DNA of 58,506 nucleotides from a virus. Of this stretch, positions 38,625 to 47,829 are shown piece by piece. The translations under genes and the position numbers were made by a program. The stretch lies in the IMG/VR virus record IMGVR_UViG_3300020469_000054, positions 1-58,506 of that record; one strand, written 5' to 3'. How positions within the stretch are numbered: the stretch's first letter is position 1; the number at the start of each line of letters is the position of its first letter. The notes under the pieces are model-generated. The model was not told where the DNA came from. It searched no databases and saw nothing but the letters and a program-made list of their open reading frames with translations.

Positions 38625-41171
38625 CTAGTTTAGGAAAATAGTTCCTGCAGTGACTTTGCATGTAGCACCAGCAGTCAAAGTCATTACACCTGCTGCACAA
38701 GTTAATGAAATCGCACCCGATGCACAGTTTATTGTAGCAGCACCAGCAGCAACATTGACCGCCCAAGCACCAGCAGCAACATTCATTGAAATACCTGCTG
38801 CAGCAGCATTGAAGACCATTGGTCCTGGTGTGGACGCTGTAAATGGTGGTAAACCACCTGTCAGTGCTGGTGTTTGAAGGAATGTTATAGGTCCAGCAAC
38901 AGTACAAGTATAACCACCCAACCCTATAGGATTAGTAATATTAATTGCCTGTGTTAATGTTTTGGTATTCATTGTAATTGCATTACCAGCATTCATTACT
39001 ATCTCACCACCAGAGAAAGTCATAGTTTGCCCTAAGTTTTCATATGAACTACAAGCAACCTTCATATCTCTTGATCCAAACTCTGTAGCAATGGCATTCA
39101 ATTTAAAGTCAGCACCATTAACCGCAACATCTAAATCGGATCCGAATGCTATTGTATGCTTTTGAATCTTATCACTATTATCCGCATTACTTCCGTTATT
39201 ATCTACTTGCTTAGGTGCTCCTTGTGCATTCATAAAGAATCCACCACCAACTTCAAGATGGCAGTCACCAGTAACCTTTAAACGATAGTCACCATCTATA
39301 GTCCTACAATAATCTCCATCAATAGTTTTACAATCATCGCCATGCACTTCTTGAGTATGATTACTTGGATATGAAGTGTGGTCAGCAACAAAGTTTGCTT
39401 CTTGGTCTGATGATGAAGATGAATTTGCCGTTATATAAGCATCCACTTTCTGTTGTATTTCTACATCACTAAGATCAGGATTTTGCATCCGAATCTCTTT
39501 CAATGCTTTAAATCGTGCTGTATCAGAATTATTTTGTTTAATTGATGTAGTTGTTTTACCAGATGCATCTTTAACAATAGTTGCTTGTCTTCCTGGTGTA
39601 CCCATTTGAAGGTTGTAAGCACCATTAACAAAGTTCTTAGCAGTTGTTAAATATGGATCTGCTTCTTCAAAGAATGAGTCTAAAAATCCACCACCAGAAG
39701 ATTTATTATTAGTCCTACTTCCATCACCACAAGCACCATACCCACTACCTATTGGTAATTCTGCTAATGCCTCTGGAGTACAAGATGTCGTGCCAAAGAA
39801 AGGATACCAACCAACATCATTTTTACCACCATGTGCTTCACGATTACAACCAAAATCAAATAAACTAAGGAATAGTGTTAATATTCCAACCAATCCATCA
39901 ATACCATTAGCTACAACATCCATCCCTTTAGTAAAGATGGCACTACCCTTTTCCCACATCTCAATAATTTCTTTTGCCCTGCCACCCAAATCAGCAATTG
40001 ATTTTACTTGCTGAATAATACCCAAGACCTGACCAAGGATATTTTGCACTGAACAAATAATTGAATCGATGACATTTTGGACACCTTGAAGAGCTGCTTC
40101 TGCCTTAGAAATTAATCCTTCAACAATACCATCAATAATACCAGTCAAAGCACCGATAGGATCGTTAATAAAACCCATAATTTTATTATCAATACTACAA
40201 ATAACACTTAATATCGCACTAAGGGCACTTTTAATAGCAGCAAAAGTTACACCTGGTATACCAAGGAATGATGTTGTAGTTACTGCTACTTGTGTAAGTT
40301 TTTGCACAAGTATATCAAGTTCTTGTCTAAGAGCTGAAACAACCTGAGCAAACACAGCACTCATAAAGTTTTTAATCTTTCCTAATAGTTTATCTAATGT
40401 TACAACTTTATTCTCAATAACATCAATAAAACTACCATCATCAGCTTTGACTAAGTTACCAGCAGATGCTGCAAGATCCTCTAACAAATACGTTAGTTTA
40501 TAATCCAACAACTTCATAGGACCACCAGTACCTGATGCAGTAGGAATAGGTTTAGATGGTGCGAAAGGTTTCTGAGTATTAAAACTCGATCCATTAATAC
40601 CAGGATGATTACCTATACCAAAAGGTGATCCATGTCCTCCTGGACCATCACCTTGTTCTGGTGTTGATCTAACACTATTGTTATCTATTTTATCCTGATT
40701 TTTGGTATCTGTAGTATCAGTTACACCTGGACGAACAGTAGATGCATTAGCTTCAGTACCTTCTTCTATCTTTTCACCTGTCAACAAATACTTTTTCTCT
40801 TCATCAGTTTCACCCTTTCTGACTCTCAATACACCCATAACAACAGGCATTTGTGCTGCTTCCCCATCCATGAAGAATCCCATAACAATTGCACGAGGTT
40901 GCAACTGCCCAGATGATTCCCCTTGCAAGTCATTACCTGCTTGACAAGTATGTTGCAATACTGTTGCCCAAGGTAGGTTGTCTGTTGGTAAATTTGAAAC
41001 AGAGGATCCTTGAGGATTAGTATAATAATTTATTATGCGTACTTTAACCCTATTACAATTTAATGGGTCTTCATTAGATTCAACTTCACCAATCCACCAG
41101 TAGAATCCATCTTTACCAGCGAAAGATGTATTCTGCTCATTAATAATACCATCAACTGTAGCTAAGCTCAT
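38625..41171 (-). CDS. 5: Baseplate hub/needle protein gp5-like, without lysozyme
   Basis: 848 residues. Residues 20-140 form an OB-fold ('GFYWWIGEVESNEDPLNCNR', 'VKVRIINYY', 'LPWATVLQH') as in T4 gp5 and VgrG. The middle is helical, and from about 600 there are V-x-G-D/GDY-type repeats ('CKTIDGDYCRTIDGDYRL') building the triple-stranded beta-needle. The lysozyme domain that splits T4 gp5 is absent; a lysozyme-like domain is found instead in 43540-45666. It would make the membrane-piercing spike, capped by the PAAR protein. Late box CATAAATA 21 bases upstream. Confidence 0.85.
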   Translation of the reverse strand: MSLATVDGIINEQNTSFAGKDGFYWWIGEVESNEDPLNCNRVKVRIINYYTNPQGSSVSNLPTDNLPWATVLQHTCQAGNDLQGESSGQLQPRAIVMGFFMDGEAAQMPVVMGVLRVRKGETDEEKKYLLTGEKIEEGTEANASTVRPGVTDTTDTKNQDKIDNNSVRSTPEQGDGPGGHGSPFGIGNHPGINGSSFNTQKPFAPSKPIPTASGTGGPMKLLDYKLTYLLEDLAASAGNLVKADDGSFIDVIENKVVTLDKLLGKIKNFMSAVFAQVVSALRQELDILVQKLTQVAVTTTSFLGIPGVTFAAIKSALSAILSVICSIDNKIMGFINDPIGALTGIIDGIVEGLISKAEAALQGVQNVIDSIICSVQNILGQVLGIIQQVKSIADLGGRAKEIIEMWEKGSAIFTKGMDVVANGIDGLVGILTLFLSLFDFGCNREAHGGKNDVGWYPFFGTTSCTPEALAELPIGSGYGACGDGSRTNNKSSGGGFLDSFFEEADPYLTTAKNFVNGAYNLQMGTPGRQATIVKDASGKTTTSIKQNNSDTARFKALKEIRMQNPDLSDVEIQQKVDAYITANSSSSSDQEANFVADHTSYPSNHTQEVHGDDCKTIDGDYCRTIDGDYRLKVTGDCHLEVGGGFFMNAQGAPKQVDNNGSNADNSDKIQKHTIAFGSDLDVAVNGADFKLNAIATEFGSRDMKVACSSYENLGQTMTFSGGEIVMNAGNAITMNTKTLTQAINITNPIGLGGYTCTVAGPITFLQTPALTGGLPPFTASTPGPMVFNAAAAGISMNVAAGAWAVNVAAGAATINCASGAISLTCAAGVMTLTAGATCKVTAGTIFLN

Positions 41172-41192
41172 TTGTCCAAGAAGGTTTAAATT

Positions 41193-41200
41193 TATTTATG
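41193..41200 (-). promoter_or_regulatory. Late promoter box CATAAATA for gp5-like gene
   Basis: 21 bases before the start at 41171, overlapping the stop of the preceding small gene. Confidence 0.75.
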
Positions 41201-41393
41201 CAGGTCTGCTATAGAGCTCATCGTGATACATCTCCATATAAATCAATGGAGGAAAATCAGGATCTATATTATTAACTATTAATTTAGAAAGAGGATGATA
41301 ACGACCTGATTTATCATCATACAACATGACCTCAGAGTCTAATTCAGATTCTTTAAGAAGACCTATCTTATCTCTGAGTTCTCTGTAATTCAT
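41196..41393 (-). CDS. Small protein (65 aa), paralogue of 16399-16602
   Basis: ATG at 41393, directly abutting CpeT. Begins 'MNYRELRDKIGLLKESELDS' and continues E-V-M-L-Y-D, matching the protein at 16399-16602 in its core. Function unknown; co-transcribed with CP12 and CpeT. Confidence 0.65.
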   Translation of the reverse strand: MNYRELRDKIGLLKESELDSEVMLYDDKSGRYHPLSKLIVNNIDPDFPPLIYMEMYHDELYSRPA

Positions 41394-41849
41394 TCATTTA
41401 CCTCGTTTAAATTTATATAGTGAATTCCCACCAAAGATTTTATTCCCTTCAGTATCTTCACCTCGGTCTCTACTATTAAGACCATCTCCAGTTAAATGAA
41501 TCTCAGCAATAAGTTTAGCACCTCTAACAATACACTTATCTTCAGATAGGAGCTTCCCGTGCCATCCATTATCACTTCGTTTAAAAATCATATCACAATT
41601 TTCACATCTTGTCCACTTAAGATCATAATTTTCAACAATTACTTCAGTATCAGATATCTCTACAATCCTATGATGTCTTTCCCTATAAGGTTTATTAGGT
41701 CCATCTCTTCTATAATAGTTCTTAGATCTATACCCACCATCAATCTCTTCCCACGAAACACACAGTTGAGCATATTCTGTAGGATTTGATTGTGCTTGTC
41801 TTATATTATTATAATTTCCTAAAAGGTATTCTTCAAAATCACTCGTCAT
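41394..41849 (-). CDS. cpeT: CpeT-like phycobiliprotein lyase
   Basis: I take ATG at 41849 (151 residues; 11-base overlap with CP12), since the longer frame adds only translated overlap. The family pattern is readable: 'EEYLLGNYNNIRQAQSNP' (G-x-F/Y-x-N-x-x-Q-A), 'PYRERHHRIVE' (Y-R-x-R), 'VENYDL' and the C-terminal 'DTEGNKIFGG'. CpeT-type proteins attach or chaperone phycoerythrobilin on phycoerythrin; phage homologues are truncated and their activity is unclear. It sits in a cassette with CP12. Confidence 0.85.
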   Translation of the reverse strand: MTSDFEEYLLGNYNNIRQAQSNPTEYAQLCVSWEEIDGGYRSKNYYRRDGPNKPYRERHHRIVEISDTEVIVENYDLKWTRCENCDMIFKRSDNGWHGKLLSEDKCIVRGAKLIAEIHLTGDGLNSRDRGEDTEGNKIFGGNSLYKFKRGK

Positions 41850-42105
41850 ATACTCTACATTCAAAAGCATCAGGATGATTGTCACAATAGACTTCTAAAT
41901 GTGAATCTTCATGCCTTGTATGGTAATCATTAATCTTACCATCATTCTTATCTACTTTATCATCCTTATGATATTCATCATACTCTGCATGGACATCTTT
42001 TAGATCTGCCTCACTATACTCTAACATACCATGATTGATATGCTCTTTGTGATCTTTAGGATCAAGATAAACTTCATGATCTAAATCGTGTTGTTTTTCT
42101 GTCAT
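41839..42105 (-). CDS. cp12: CP12-like Calvin-cycle regulator
   Basis: 88 residues, His/Asp/Glu-rich and probably disordered up to residue 68. It ends 'LEVYCDNHPDAFECRVYDE', the C-terminal CP12 element: two Cys separated by eight residues followed by R-x-Y-D/E, which docks into the active site of GAPDH. CP12 clamps GAPDH with phosphoribulokinase; phage copies are thought to turn down the Calvin cycle so that NADPH feeds nucleotide synthesis. The N-terminal Cys pair that binds phosphoribulokinase in many CP12s is missing. First gene of a late unit with CpeT. Confidence 0.8.
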   Translation of the reverse strand: MTEKQHDLDHEVYLDPKDHKEHINHGMLEYSEADLKDVHAEYDEYHKDDKVDKNDGKINDYHTRHEDSHLEVYCDNHPDAFECRVYDE

Positions 42106-42127
42106 AATTAGAGTGTATCTGCTGAAT

Positions 42128-42135
42128 TATTTAGA
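42128..42135 (-). promoter_or_regulatory. Late promoter box TCTAAATA of the CP12-CpeT cassette
   Basis: 22 bases before the CP12 start, the same distance as at fibre genes. Confidence 0.68.
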
Positions 42136-42145
42136 TATTATAGCA

Positions 42146-43540
42146 TTAGGTTGGATTTTGTGGTATCGAATCTCTGTAAACCAACATTTCGGTATCCATA
42201 CTCTTTCCATCATACTTATGTCTAACTCCTCCAATAACATATCTACCACTATACTTTCTATCTCTCACCATCTTATCACCCTTAAGTTTTGTTGCAGGGA
42301 TATTGATATCTACACCATATCCAGCATATAAATCCACATTTCCAGGAACAGTTATTAATAACTGAAGATTCTTAAGTGACTGCACTCTTAAATGCTGGTA
42401 GGCAGCCATTGGTGCTGCATTATTATAGACTTTAGTATCTCCTGTCTCTTTTGCTTTATCAAATATTCTATTAGGTTTTAAAACATACTTAATTCTTCTT
42501 GGATGTAAAACCATTCCCCTAGTAGCAGTTCCATATGACTCTACTGGGTTAGATCCACCTGTAATATGAGACATCTTAGACCACTCATCTGATATATTAG
42601 TTACATATGTTGGTCCTGCAGTATTATGCTCTGGTGATACCTCAGAATTTGGAATAGCAATTGGATCTAAAGCAACTACATTAACTGCCCATGCACCATT
42701 TCGCATTCCACGTAGATAGTTAGTTTCTTCTGGGAATACTATACTCTTAATTCTCAAATGATCATTTCCTATATCATCACTTTGTTTAGGTTCATAACTA
42801 TACCGATATAATCTTGCTATACCTTGTGCTGGATCAGTCTTAGTATCATAATCTTGATTATTAACATCCTCAATTATTTTATCAATAGATTTGAAATGAA
42901 ATCCAAAAGTATTCTCCCAGAATAAGTATCCATTTTGATCTTGACCTCTAACAGATCTTTGTCCTATCCAATAGATTGTATCAAATGCTCTCCAATTGCA
43001 AGCAATAAACTTATGATCATTATTAGAATCTTCAATATAAACCTTTTTACTAGTTAATTTTGCACCACCCCCATCTGGTTGACCTTGCATACCACCAGTA
43101 CCTAAAAGATAAGTAACCATATCTTTTGCTCTATTTGAACCAGAATCTTTAAATATTACCTCAGATGCCCCAAATATATTAGTACATTCATTAAGTAGAA
43201 ACTCATAACTTACAGCTTTTACAATATATGCCTCTGCATTACCAGATCTTGCTCTACTATCAATAGAATATGTAACAAGAGACCATGCTTTAGCTCCTGT
43301 AGATGTATCAATTCTAATTATCCATTCTTCACTACCAGTAAAACTATTAATTAATCCTGCACTATCCTGCAAAACAATCTCTGCAGAGATACCTGCACTA
43401 TCAATACCTTCAGTAATATTACATGCCATAACAAAATCTTCTAAACTACTGGCACCGTCAGAGTTTTCTAAGAATTGCCCATCTCTCCTAACCTTAAGAG
43501 AAAAACTTACATCACTAGCACTTTGCCTTAAACTTGCCAT
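42146..43540 (-). CDS. Baseplate hub protein, gp27-like
   Basis: 464 residues. Begins 'MASLRQSASDVSFSLKVRRD', with repeated tail-tube-like strands and a central mixed domain. Position is that of T4 gp27 (391 residues), between the tape-measure-like proteins and the gp5 needle, and gp27-type hub proteins pair with gp5. The call rests mainly on position and size. Stop and start overlap by one base with its upstream neighbour. Confidence 0.65.
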   Translation of the reverse strand: MASLRQSASDVSFSLKVRRDGQFLENSDGASSLEDFVMACNITEGIDSAGISAEIVLQDSAGLINSFTGSEEWIIRIDTSTGAKAWSLVTYSIDSRARSGNAEAYIVKAVSYEFLLNECTNIFGASEVIFKDSGSNRAKDMVTYLLGTGGMQGQPDGGGAKLTSKKVYIEDSNNDHKFIACNWRAFDTIYWIGQRSVRGQDQNGYLFWENTFGFHFKSIDKIIEDVNNQDYDTKTDPAQGIARLYRYSYEPKQSDDIGNDHLRIKSIVFPEETNYLRGMRNGAWAVNVVALDPIAIPNSEVSPEHNTAGPTYVTNISDEWSKMSHITGGSNPVESYGTATRGMVLHPRRIKYVLKPNRIFDKAKETGDTKVYNNAAPMAAYQHLRVQSLKNLQLLITVPGNVDLYAGYGVDINIPATKLKGDKMVRDRKYSGRYVIGGVRHKYDGKSMDTEMLVYRDSIPQNPT

Positions 43541-45666
43541 TAGTTAAACACCTTTAGAGGATTATTTCCAGAATTTAATGCAGCAATTAAATCCTGTGTA
43601 TGTGTATCACCAGTAGGTATAATAGTTGGTTTCCTACTCTTTGCTGCATTCTCTGCCGAAGCAGTTTGTTCTGCATGTTTAGCAGCAACCAATTTAACCT
43701 TTTCATTGGCCATTTGAGCAAGTTCTTGGACTTTCTGAATCATAGTAAGTTGTGCTTGCTTCTTCTCTGTCTTTGCAGAATCAACATTTTCTTTAGTATC
43801 CTTGATGGTCTTTGTGCTATTAAACGATCCAGTACTCTCATTATATTTAATATTAGCTAATTGCTCTTTAAGGATAGTGGGATTAAATGCTTGACTAAAA
43901 GCATTCGATAACGAAGAAATTTGAGATTGTATACTACCACCAGTTTTTTCACTTTGATCTTTACTATCATCACCTTTATTAAAGGCATCATCAAATTGCG
44001 TTGCCATAGTTTGCAATGCATTTGCTGGATCTTTAGATGTATCAGCTTTAATCTCAGACTTGATAGGTCGTCCACTAACATTACTCATAGCCTTATACAT
44101 CATTTCTGGTGTAATATGTGCTTTATTAACTCCATCTCCAGCATAATAACTTTCACCCTTTGAAACTTCACGGAAATGTCCTTGCATATTCCCAGGAACA
44201 GGAATTGCTGCCCACACTCTAGATAAGTTTTCCATAGCCTTAGCAGGGTTATTCCGCATCATATCAGGTGTTACTTGTGCTTGACCTCTACCAATTAGAT
44301 ATTCTGCAATCTTTGTTTGATTCTTCTTATTATAAATGTCTTTCTTAGGATCTAATCCAACTGCCCTTGCTCTTTCATTCAAAAATCGTGGTAAGTTTTG
44401 ATACATACCAACAGCACCTGTTGCTTGACTTGCAACATCAGATATTGTCATCTTAGACGCACCTTTAAGTTCTGTATTAGGATACATAGAATCCCATCCA
44501 GCAGCACCACCTTCATACTTTGCAATAAGATCTAATACTGGAGCATATACATGTCCACCCTCTTCAAAACCAGCATCAATTACACGTGAATTGCCACCAA
44601 AGAAAGTATCCATATTGAATCCCATATTCTGACCTTCGGTCATCCTTTGACCCATCAAATCAGGATTCACTCTTGTTGCTGGTGTATCAATAGGAACTAC
44701 ATAACCACCACCTGCTCTTTGTGCAACATATTCTGTGCCGTGACCTATAAATGCAGTAGATTTACCACCGTCTAATGACACTGGATATCCAGACATCGGT
44801 CCTTGAATAAATCCACCCTTTGCCATCTCTATTACACCATCTCTTCCAGGAGCTCCATCAGCACCAGCAGCAGATTCTTCAAGATCTCCTTTAGTCATTG
44901 CTTGATAGGCTAACAAACCACCACCTATAAGTAGACCAGCTACACCTGCTCTCTTTAATGCTTTCTTCAATTTCTTCTTACTTCCTGTTAGAGCTTTAAC
45001 TAGCAATTTAAATACAGCACCCATATCATCTAATATTTTTAGTGGATTTGTCAACCATCGAATTGCAACAAATAATCCTGCAAAATCAACAAGTCCTCCC
45101 ATCAATCCCTTTAATCTATCCCACCAATTATTAGAAGGATCAAAAAAATTGTATAGATTATCAATTAACCCAACTATTCGATCACCAAGAAATGTTGCTA
45201 CTGATTTAAAAAACTTTCCTAAAACTTCTACAGTCTTCTTTATCTTAGCAGTATTTTGAGGATCACTCAACCACTTCATAATAGGTTGAGCAAGAGCCAA
45301 TACCATAAAATCTTTAAACAAATTAAATATCGCTTCCAAGAAACCAGGCATTTTTGGTCCTTCTAACTCTTCAACCTCTACAATTTCTTCGTCATCATCA
45401 GTTTGAGGTTTTATAAATGAAGGAGTAAATCCAGTATCAATATCTGAAGTTATACTCTCAAATATACGTCTTTGCGAATCAACAAAATCCTTAAGAACAT
45501 TTCCAATAGAATTTATAGTTGACCCTTGATTATTAGTTGCTTGTATATTTCTATTAAGAGATTCTACCAATCCTTTCTGTGCTGGATCTTTTGTACGAGC
45601 TTTCTCAGGTTTTACAAACTTGTAAAAATCAATCTTTGCTGGTTTTTTAGCGACTACTTTTGGCAT
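43540..45666 (-). CDS. Tape-measure-like hub protein with lysozyme-like domain
   Basis: 708 residues. Residues 100-230 are hydrophobic helices shared with the next gene (W-L/I-S/A-D-P-x-N ... W-x-R-L-K-G ... L-x-N-P). Residues 280-330 hold a 'GPMSGYPVSLDGGKSTAFIG' / 'EYVAQRAGG' segment typical of tape-measure ends. Residues 375-525 look like a lysozyme or transglycosylase: 'LDLIAKYEGGAAGWDS' with candidate catalytic E385, then 'GAVGMYQ' and 'IAEYLIGRGQ'. It would open peptidoglycan during injection, the job of the gp5 lysozyme in T4. Confidence 0.78.
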   Translation of the reverse strand: MPKVVAKKPAKIDFYKFVKPEKARTKDPAQKGLVESLNRNIQATNNQGSTINSIGNVLKDFVDSQRRIFESITSDIDTGFTPSFIKPQTDDDEEIVEVEELEGPKMPGFLEAIFNLFKDFMVLALAQPIMKWLSDPQNTAKIKKTVEVLGKFFKSVATFLGDRIVGLIDNLYNFFDPSNNWWDRLKGLMGGLVDFAGLFVAIRWLTNPLKILDDMGAVFKLLVKALTGSKKKLKKALKRAGVAGLLIGGGLLAYQAMTKGDLEESAAGADGAPGRDGVIEMAKGGFIQGPMSGYPVSLDGGKSTAFIGHGTEYVAQRAGGGYVVPIDTPATRVNPDLMGQRMTEGQNMGFNMDTFFGGNSRVIDAGFEEGGHVYAPVLDLIAKYEGGAAGWDSMYPNTELKGASKMTISDVASQATGAVGMYQNLPRFLNERARAVGLDPKKDIYNKKNQTKIAEYLIGRGQAQVTPDMMRNNPAKAMENLSRVWAAIPVPGNMQGHFREVSKGESYYAGDGVNKAHITPEMMYKAMSNVSGRPIKSEIKADTSKDPANALQTMATQFDDAFNKGDDSKDQSEKTGGSIQSQISSLSNAFSQAFNPTILKEQLANIKYNESTGSFNSTKTIKDTKENVDSAKTEKKQAQLTMIQKVQELAQMANEKVKLVAAKHAEQTASAENAAKSRKPTIIPTGDTHTQDLIAALNSGNNPLKVFN

Positions 45667-47645
45667 TACTTACTAAGCAAAGGTGAAGGTCTTGTTACAA
45701 TTACTTCTGCAGGACTATTTATTGGTACCGCAGTAGGTACTGCTTCTGCAAACGCAATTGGAATTGGAACAGGAACAGATTCAATCTCATTAGACATCAT
45801 AGCAAACTGTGCAGAGAATGAAGGGATCTTCTTCTCAACACTTTTAAATGGTGATGCTGGAGAAACCCCACCAACTGAAGTTGGATTTATAAACGATGGT
45901 GAAGGTTGACCATGATTACTAGAAGATCCTATTAAACCACCCATTGACTTCTCTTCCATCTGACTAGGAAACATTACTGCACCTTTACTTTGTCCAGCAA
46001 GCATAGTTACAAGTTCTCCTAAATCAGGCAATTTACTTATAACACCCTCAATCTTACCTTTAACACTCATTGCACCAGGTATTAGATCTATCAAACCTTC
46101 TTCTGCTCCCATTACACTCTCAGGAAACATATCTCTACCAAACATATAAGCATCAAGTGCTAAAGAACCTGGCCACATACCAGCAATATCCAATGCTCCA
46201 GATATTGATTCAATTATACCTCCAACTAAATCTCCACTAGCAAATCTATCATAAGCAAAAAGTAAGTTAAATAAACCACCAATCCAAGGCAATGCTTTAG
46301 CACCCATTTTCTTAGCTATACTTCCAGCACCCTCAAGAGAAGTAAGACCAATTCCCTTCAACAACTTCTCTAAACCAGGAATCTTCATCAAATTTTTGAT
46401 CAATGAATCTTTCATAGCTAAGATGGGTTTCATAGGTGCTTCTAAGAATCCCATAAGAGGAGTCATTATTTTTTTACTAATACCATCCTGTACGTTTTTA
46501 GCCTGTTTACCAAACCAATCGCCAGCAACTGCTGTTGCATTATCATATTGTTTTCTTAAACTTTGACCAAAATCGGCCATCCGTTTCATATTGTTATTAA
46601 AACCTTTAACAGCCCAATCACTCACAGAATCAATAAGATTGCCAGTAGAAGTTGTTATTTTATTCCACCAACCACTCTTAGGTTTTACACCTTTAATCTT
46701 TCTTGCTTGACTAAGTGCATCCTTTACATTAGCTCCACCATCTCTTGCTTTTCTAAATGCACGTATTTGATCATCATCTAAACCCAAATCAGAAAGTTTA
46801 ATTTCCGACTTAAGTTTCTTTCTTATAGTGCCATCAGCATCAACTATATTCTTCTTTCGTACCTGTTTAAAATTACCATCCGCATCTACCCCACCACCTT
46901 TCTTCTTTGTTTTTACTCCATCATCTGCATCTGGTCCTTTAAATGGGTTTATATCTGATAACAGACCAGCAATCCAAACAATATCACCAATTAATGAAAA
47001 AGGATTCAGTAGATACTTTATTCCTGCAAGACCTACTAACAGTTTCCCAAAACCTTTTAATCGTGACCAAAAATCAGCTTCTGGATCTATTAAAGTGGTA
47101 AATCCATCAAGTACATTACCAGCAAAACCTCCCATCCATTTAGCTAGAGTGCCAAATACAACACCTGCTTTTTCAAGAGTATCTCTAAGTCTCTCACTAT
47201 TAGCAGGATCTGCTATCCAAGCAAGAACATCCTTAGCAATAATTAAACCAACAATATCCTTTAAGAAACTAACAAATGGTGCTATTGCATTATTAATCCA
47301 TTTCATAAATGGATTTTCTATTTCTTCTATCTCTTCTTCTTCATCATCTGTAGGTTCAGGTTTAGTAGATGTAGTTGTTACAGGTTTCTTACCTTCCTGT
47401 CTGTTTTCTGCTGCCTGATCCCTTTGACGACGTAATTTCTTTTTCTTTTTTTTCTTTTGTTCGTCTAAAAATTTTATATAAGCATTATTAGATATCACAG
47501 CAACTTCTAGTGTTGCTCCAATCCCCTCTACAGTTTTCCCAATCCTATTCTGAGCAACTACAAGGTTACCTGAAGCTTTAGTCGCAGCAGTAGCAGTAGA
47601 TGCCACTATTGGACTCACAAATTTATATGATACTATTTTAGCCAC
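45666..47645 (-). CDS. Tape-measure-like structural protein (659 aa), GTG start
   Basis: Starts at GTG 47645, eight bases inside the tail of the gp26-extension frame. A helical N-terminus is followed by a poly-Lys/Arg segment ('EQKKKKKKKLRRQRDQ'), an acidic linker, then the helical membrane-like domain shared with 43540-45666, and amphipathic helices to the end. Place in the tail module, directly after the chaperone-like gene, fits a tape measure or hub core (T4 gp29 analogue). Paralogous to its downstream neighbour. Confidence 0.72.
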   Translation of the reverse strand: MAKIVSYKFVSPIVASTATAATKASGNLVVAQNRIGKTVEGIGATLEVAVISNNAYIKFLDEQKKKKKKKLRRQRDQAAENRQEGKKPVTTTSTKPEPTDDEEEEIEEIENPFMKWINNAIAPFVSFLKDIVGLIIAKDVLAWIADPANSERLRDTLEKAGVVFGTLAKWMGGFAGNVLDGFTTLIDPEADFWSRLKGFGKLLVGLAGIKYLLNPFSLIGDIVWIAGLLSDINPFKGPDADDGVKTKKKGGGVDADGNFKQVRKKNIVDADGTIRKKLKSEIKLSDLGLDDDQIRAFRKARDGGANVKDALSQARKIKGVKPKSGWWNKITTSTGNLIDSVSDWAVKGFNNNMKRMADFGQSLRKQYDNATAVAGDWFGKQAKNVQDGISKKIMTPLMGFLEAPMKPILAMKDSLIKNLMKIPGLEKLLKGIGLTSLEGAGSIAKKMGAKALPWIGGLFNLLFAYDRFASGDLVGGIIESISGALDIAGMWPGSLALDAYMFGRDMFPESVMGAEEGLIDLIPGAMSVKGKIEGVISKLPDLGELVTMLAGQSKGAVMFPSQMEEKSMGGLIGSSSNHGQPSPSFINPTSVGGVSPASPFKSVEKKIPSFSAQFAMMSNEIESVPVPIPIAFAEAVPTAVPINSPAEVIVTRPSPLLSK

Positions 47646-47829
47646 TAACTTGTTGCTCCTTGTAACGTCGTTCCTCTTCTTTTAGGAATGTTATTAACAT
47701 ATTAACGTAAATTTCCTTCTCCCAAGGCATCAAGTTTTCAATATATTCAATATTCCACTTGTGGTGGTGCATTAATGCAAAATTAGCCTCATAATAGGTT
47801 CTTAAGTTATTGTGTAGAAGGGCTACCCG
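47638..47829 (-). CDS. -1 frame extension of gp26 (tail-chaperone-like)
   Basis: Open -1 frame beginning at the slippery heptamer in gp26 and ending at TAA 47638, 63 residues. It contains 'LRTYYEANFALMHHHKWNIE' and 'ENLMPWEKEIYVNMLITFLK', the pattern of the C-terminal part of frameshifted tail-assembly chaperones. There is no ATG, GTG or TTG in the first 19 codons, though the conserved-looking sequence begins there; ATG 47772 would lose it. Best read as a gp26 fusion of about 299 residues by -1 frameshifting; a separate 44-residue protein is the alternative. Confidence 0.62.
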   Translation of the reverse strand, partial: RVALLHNNLRTYYEANFALMHHHKWNIEYIENLMPWEKEIYVNMLITFLKEEERRYKEQQVSG

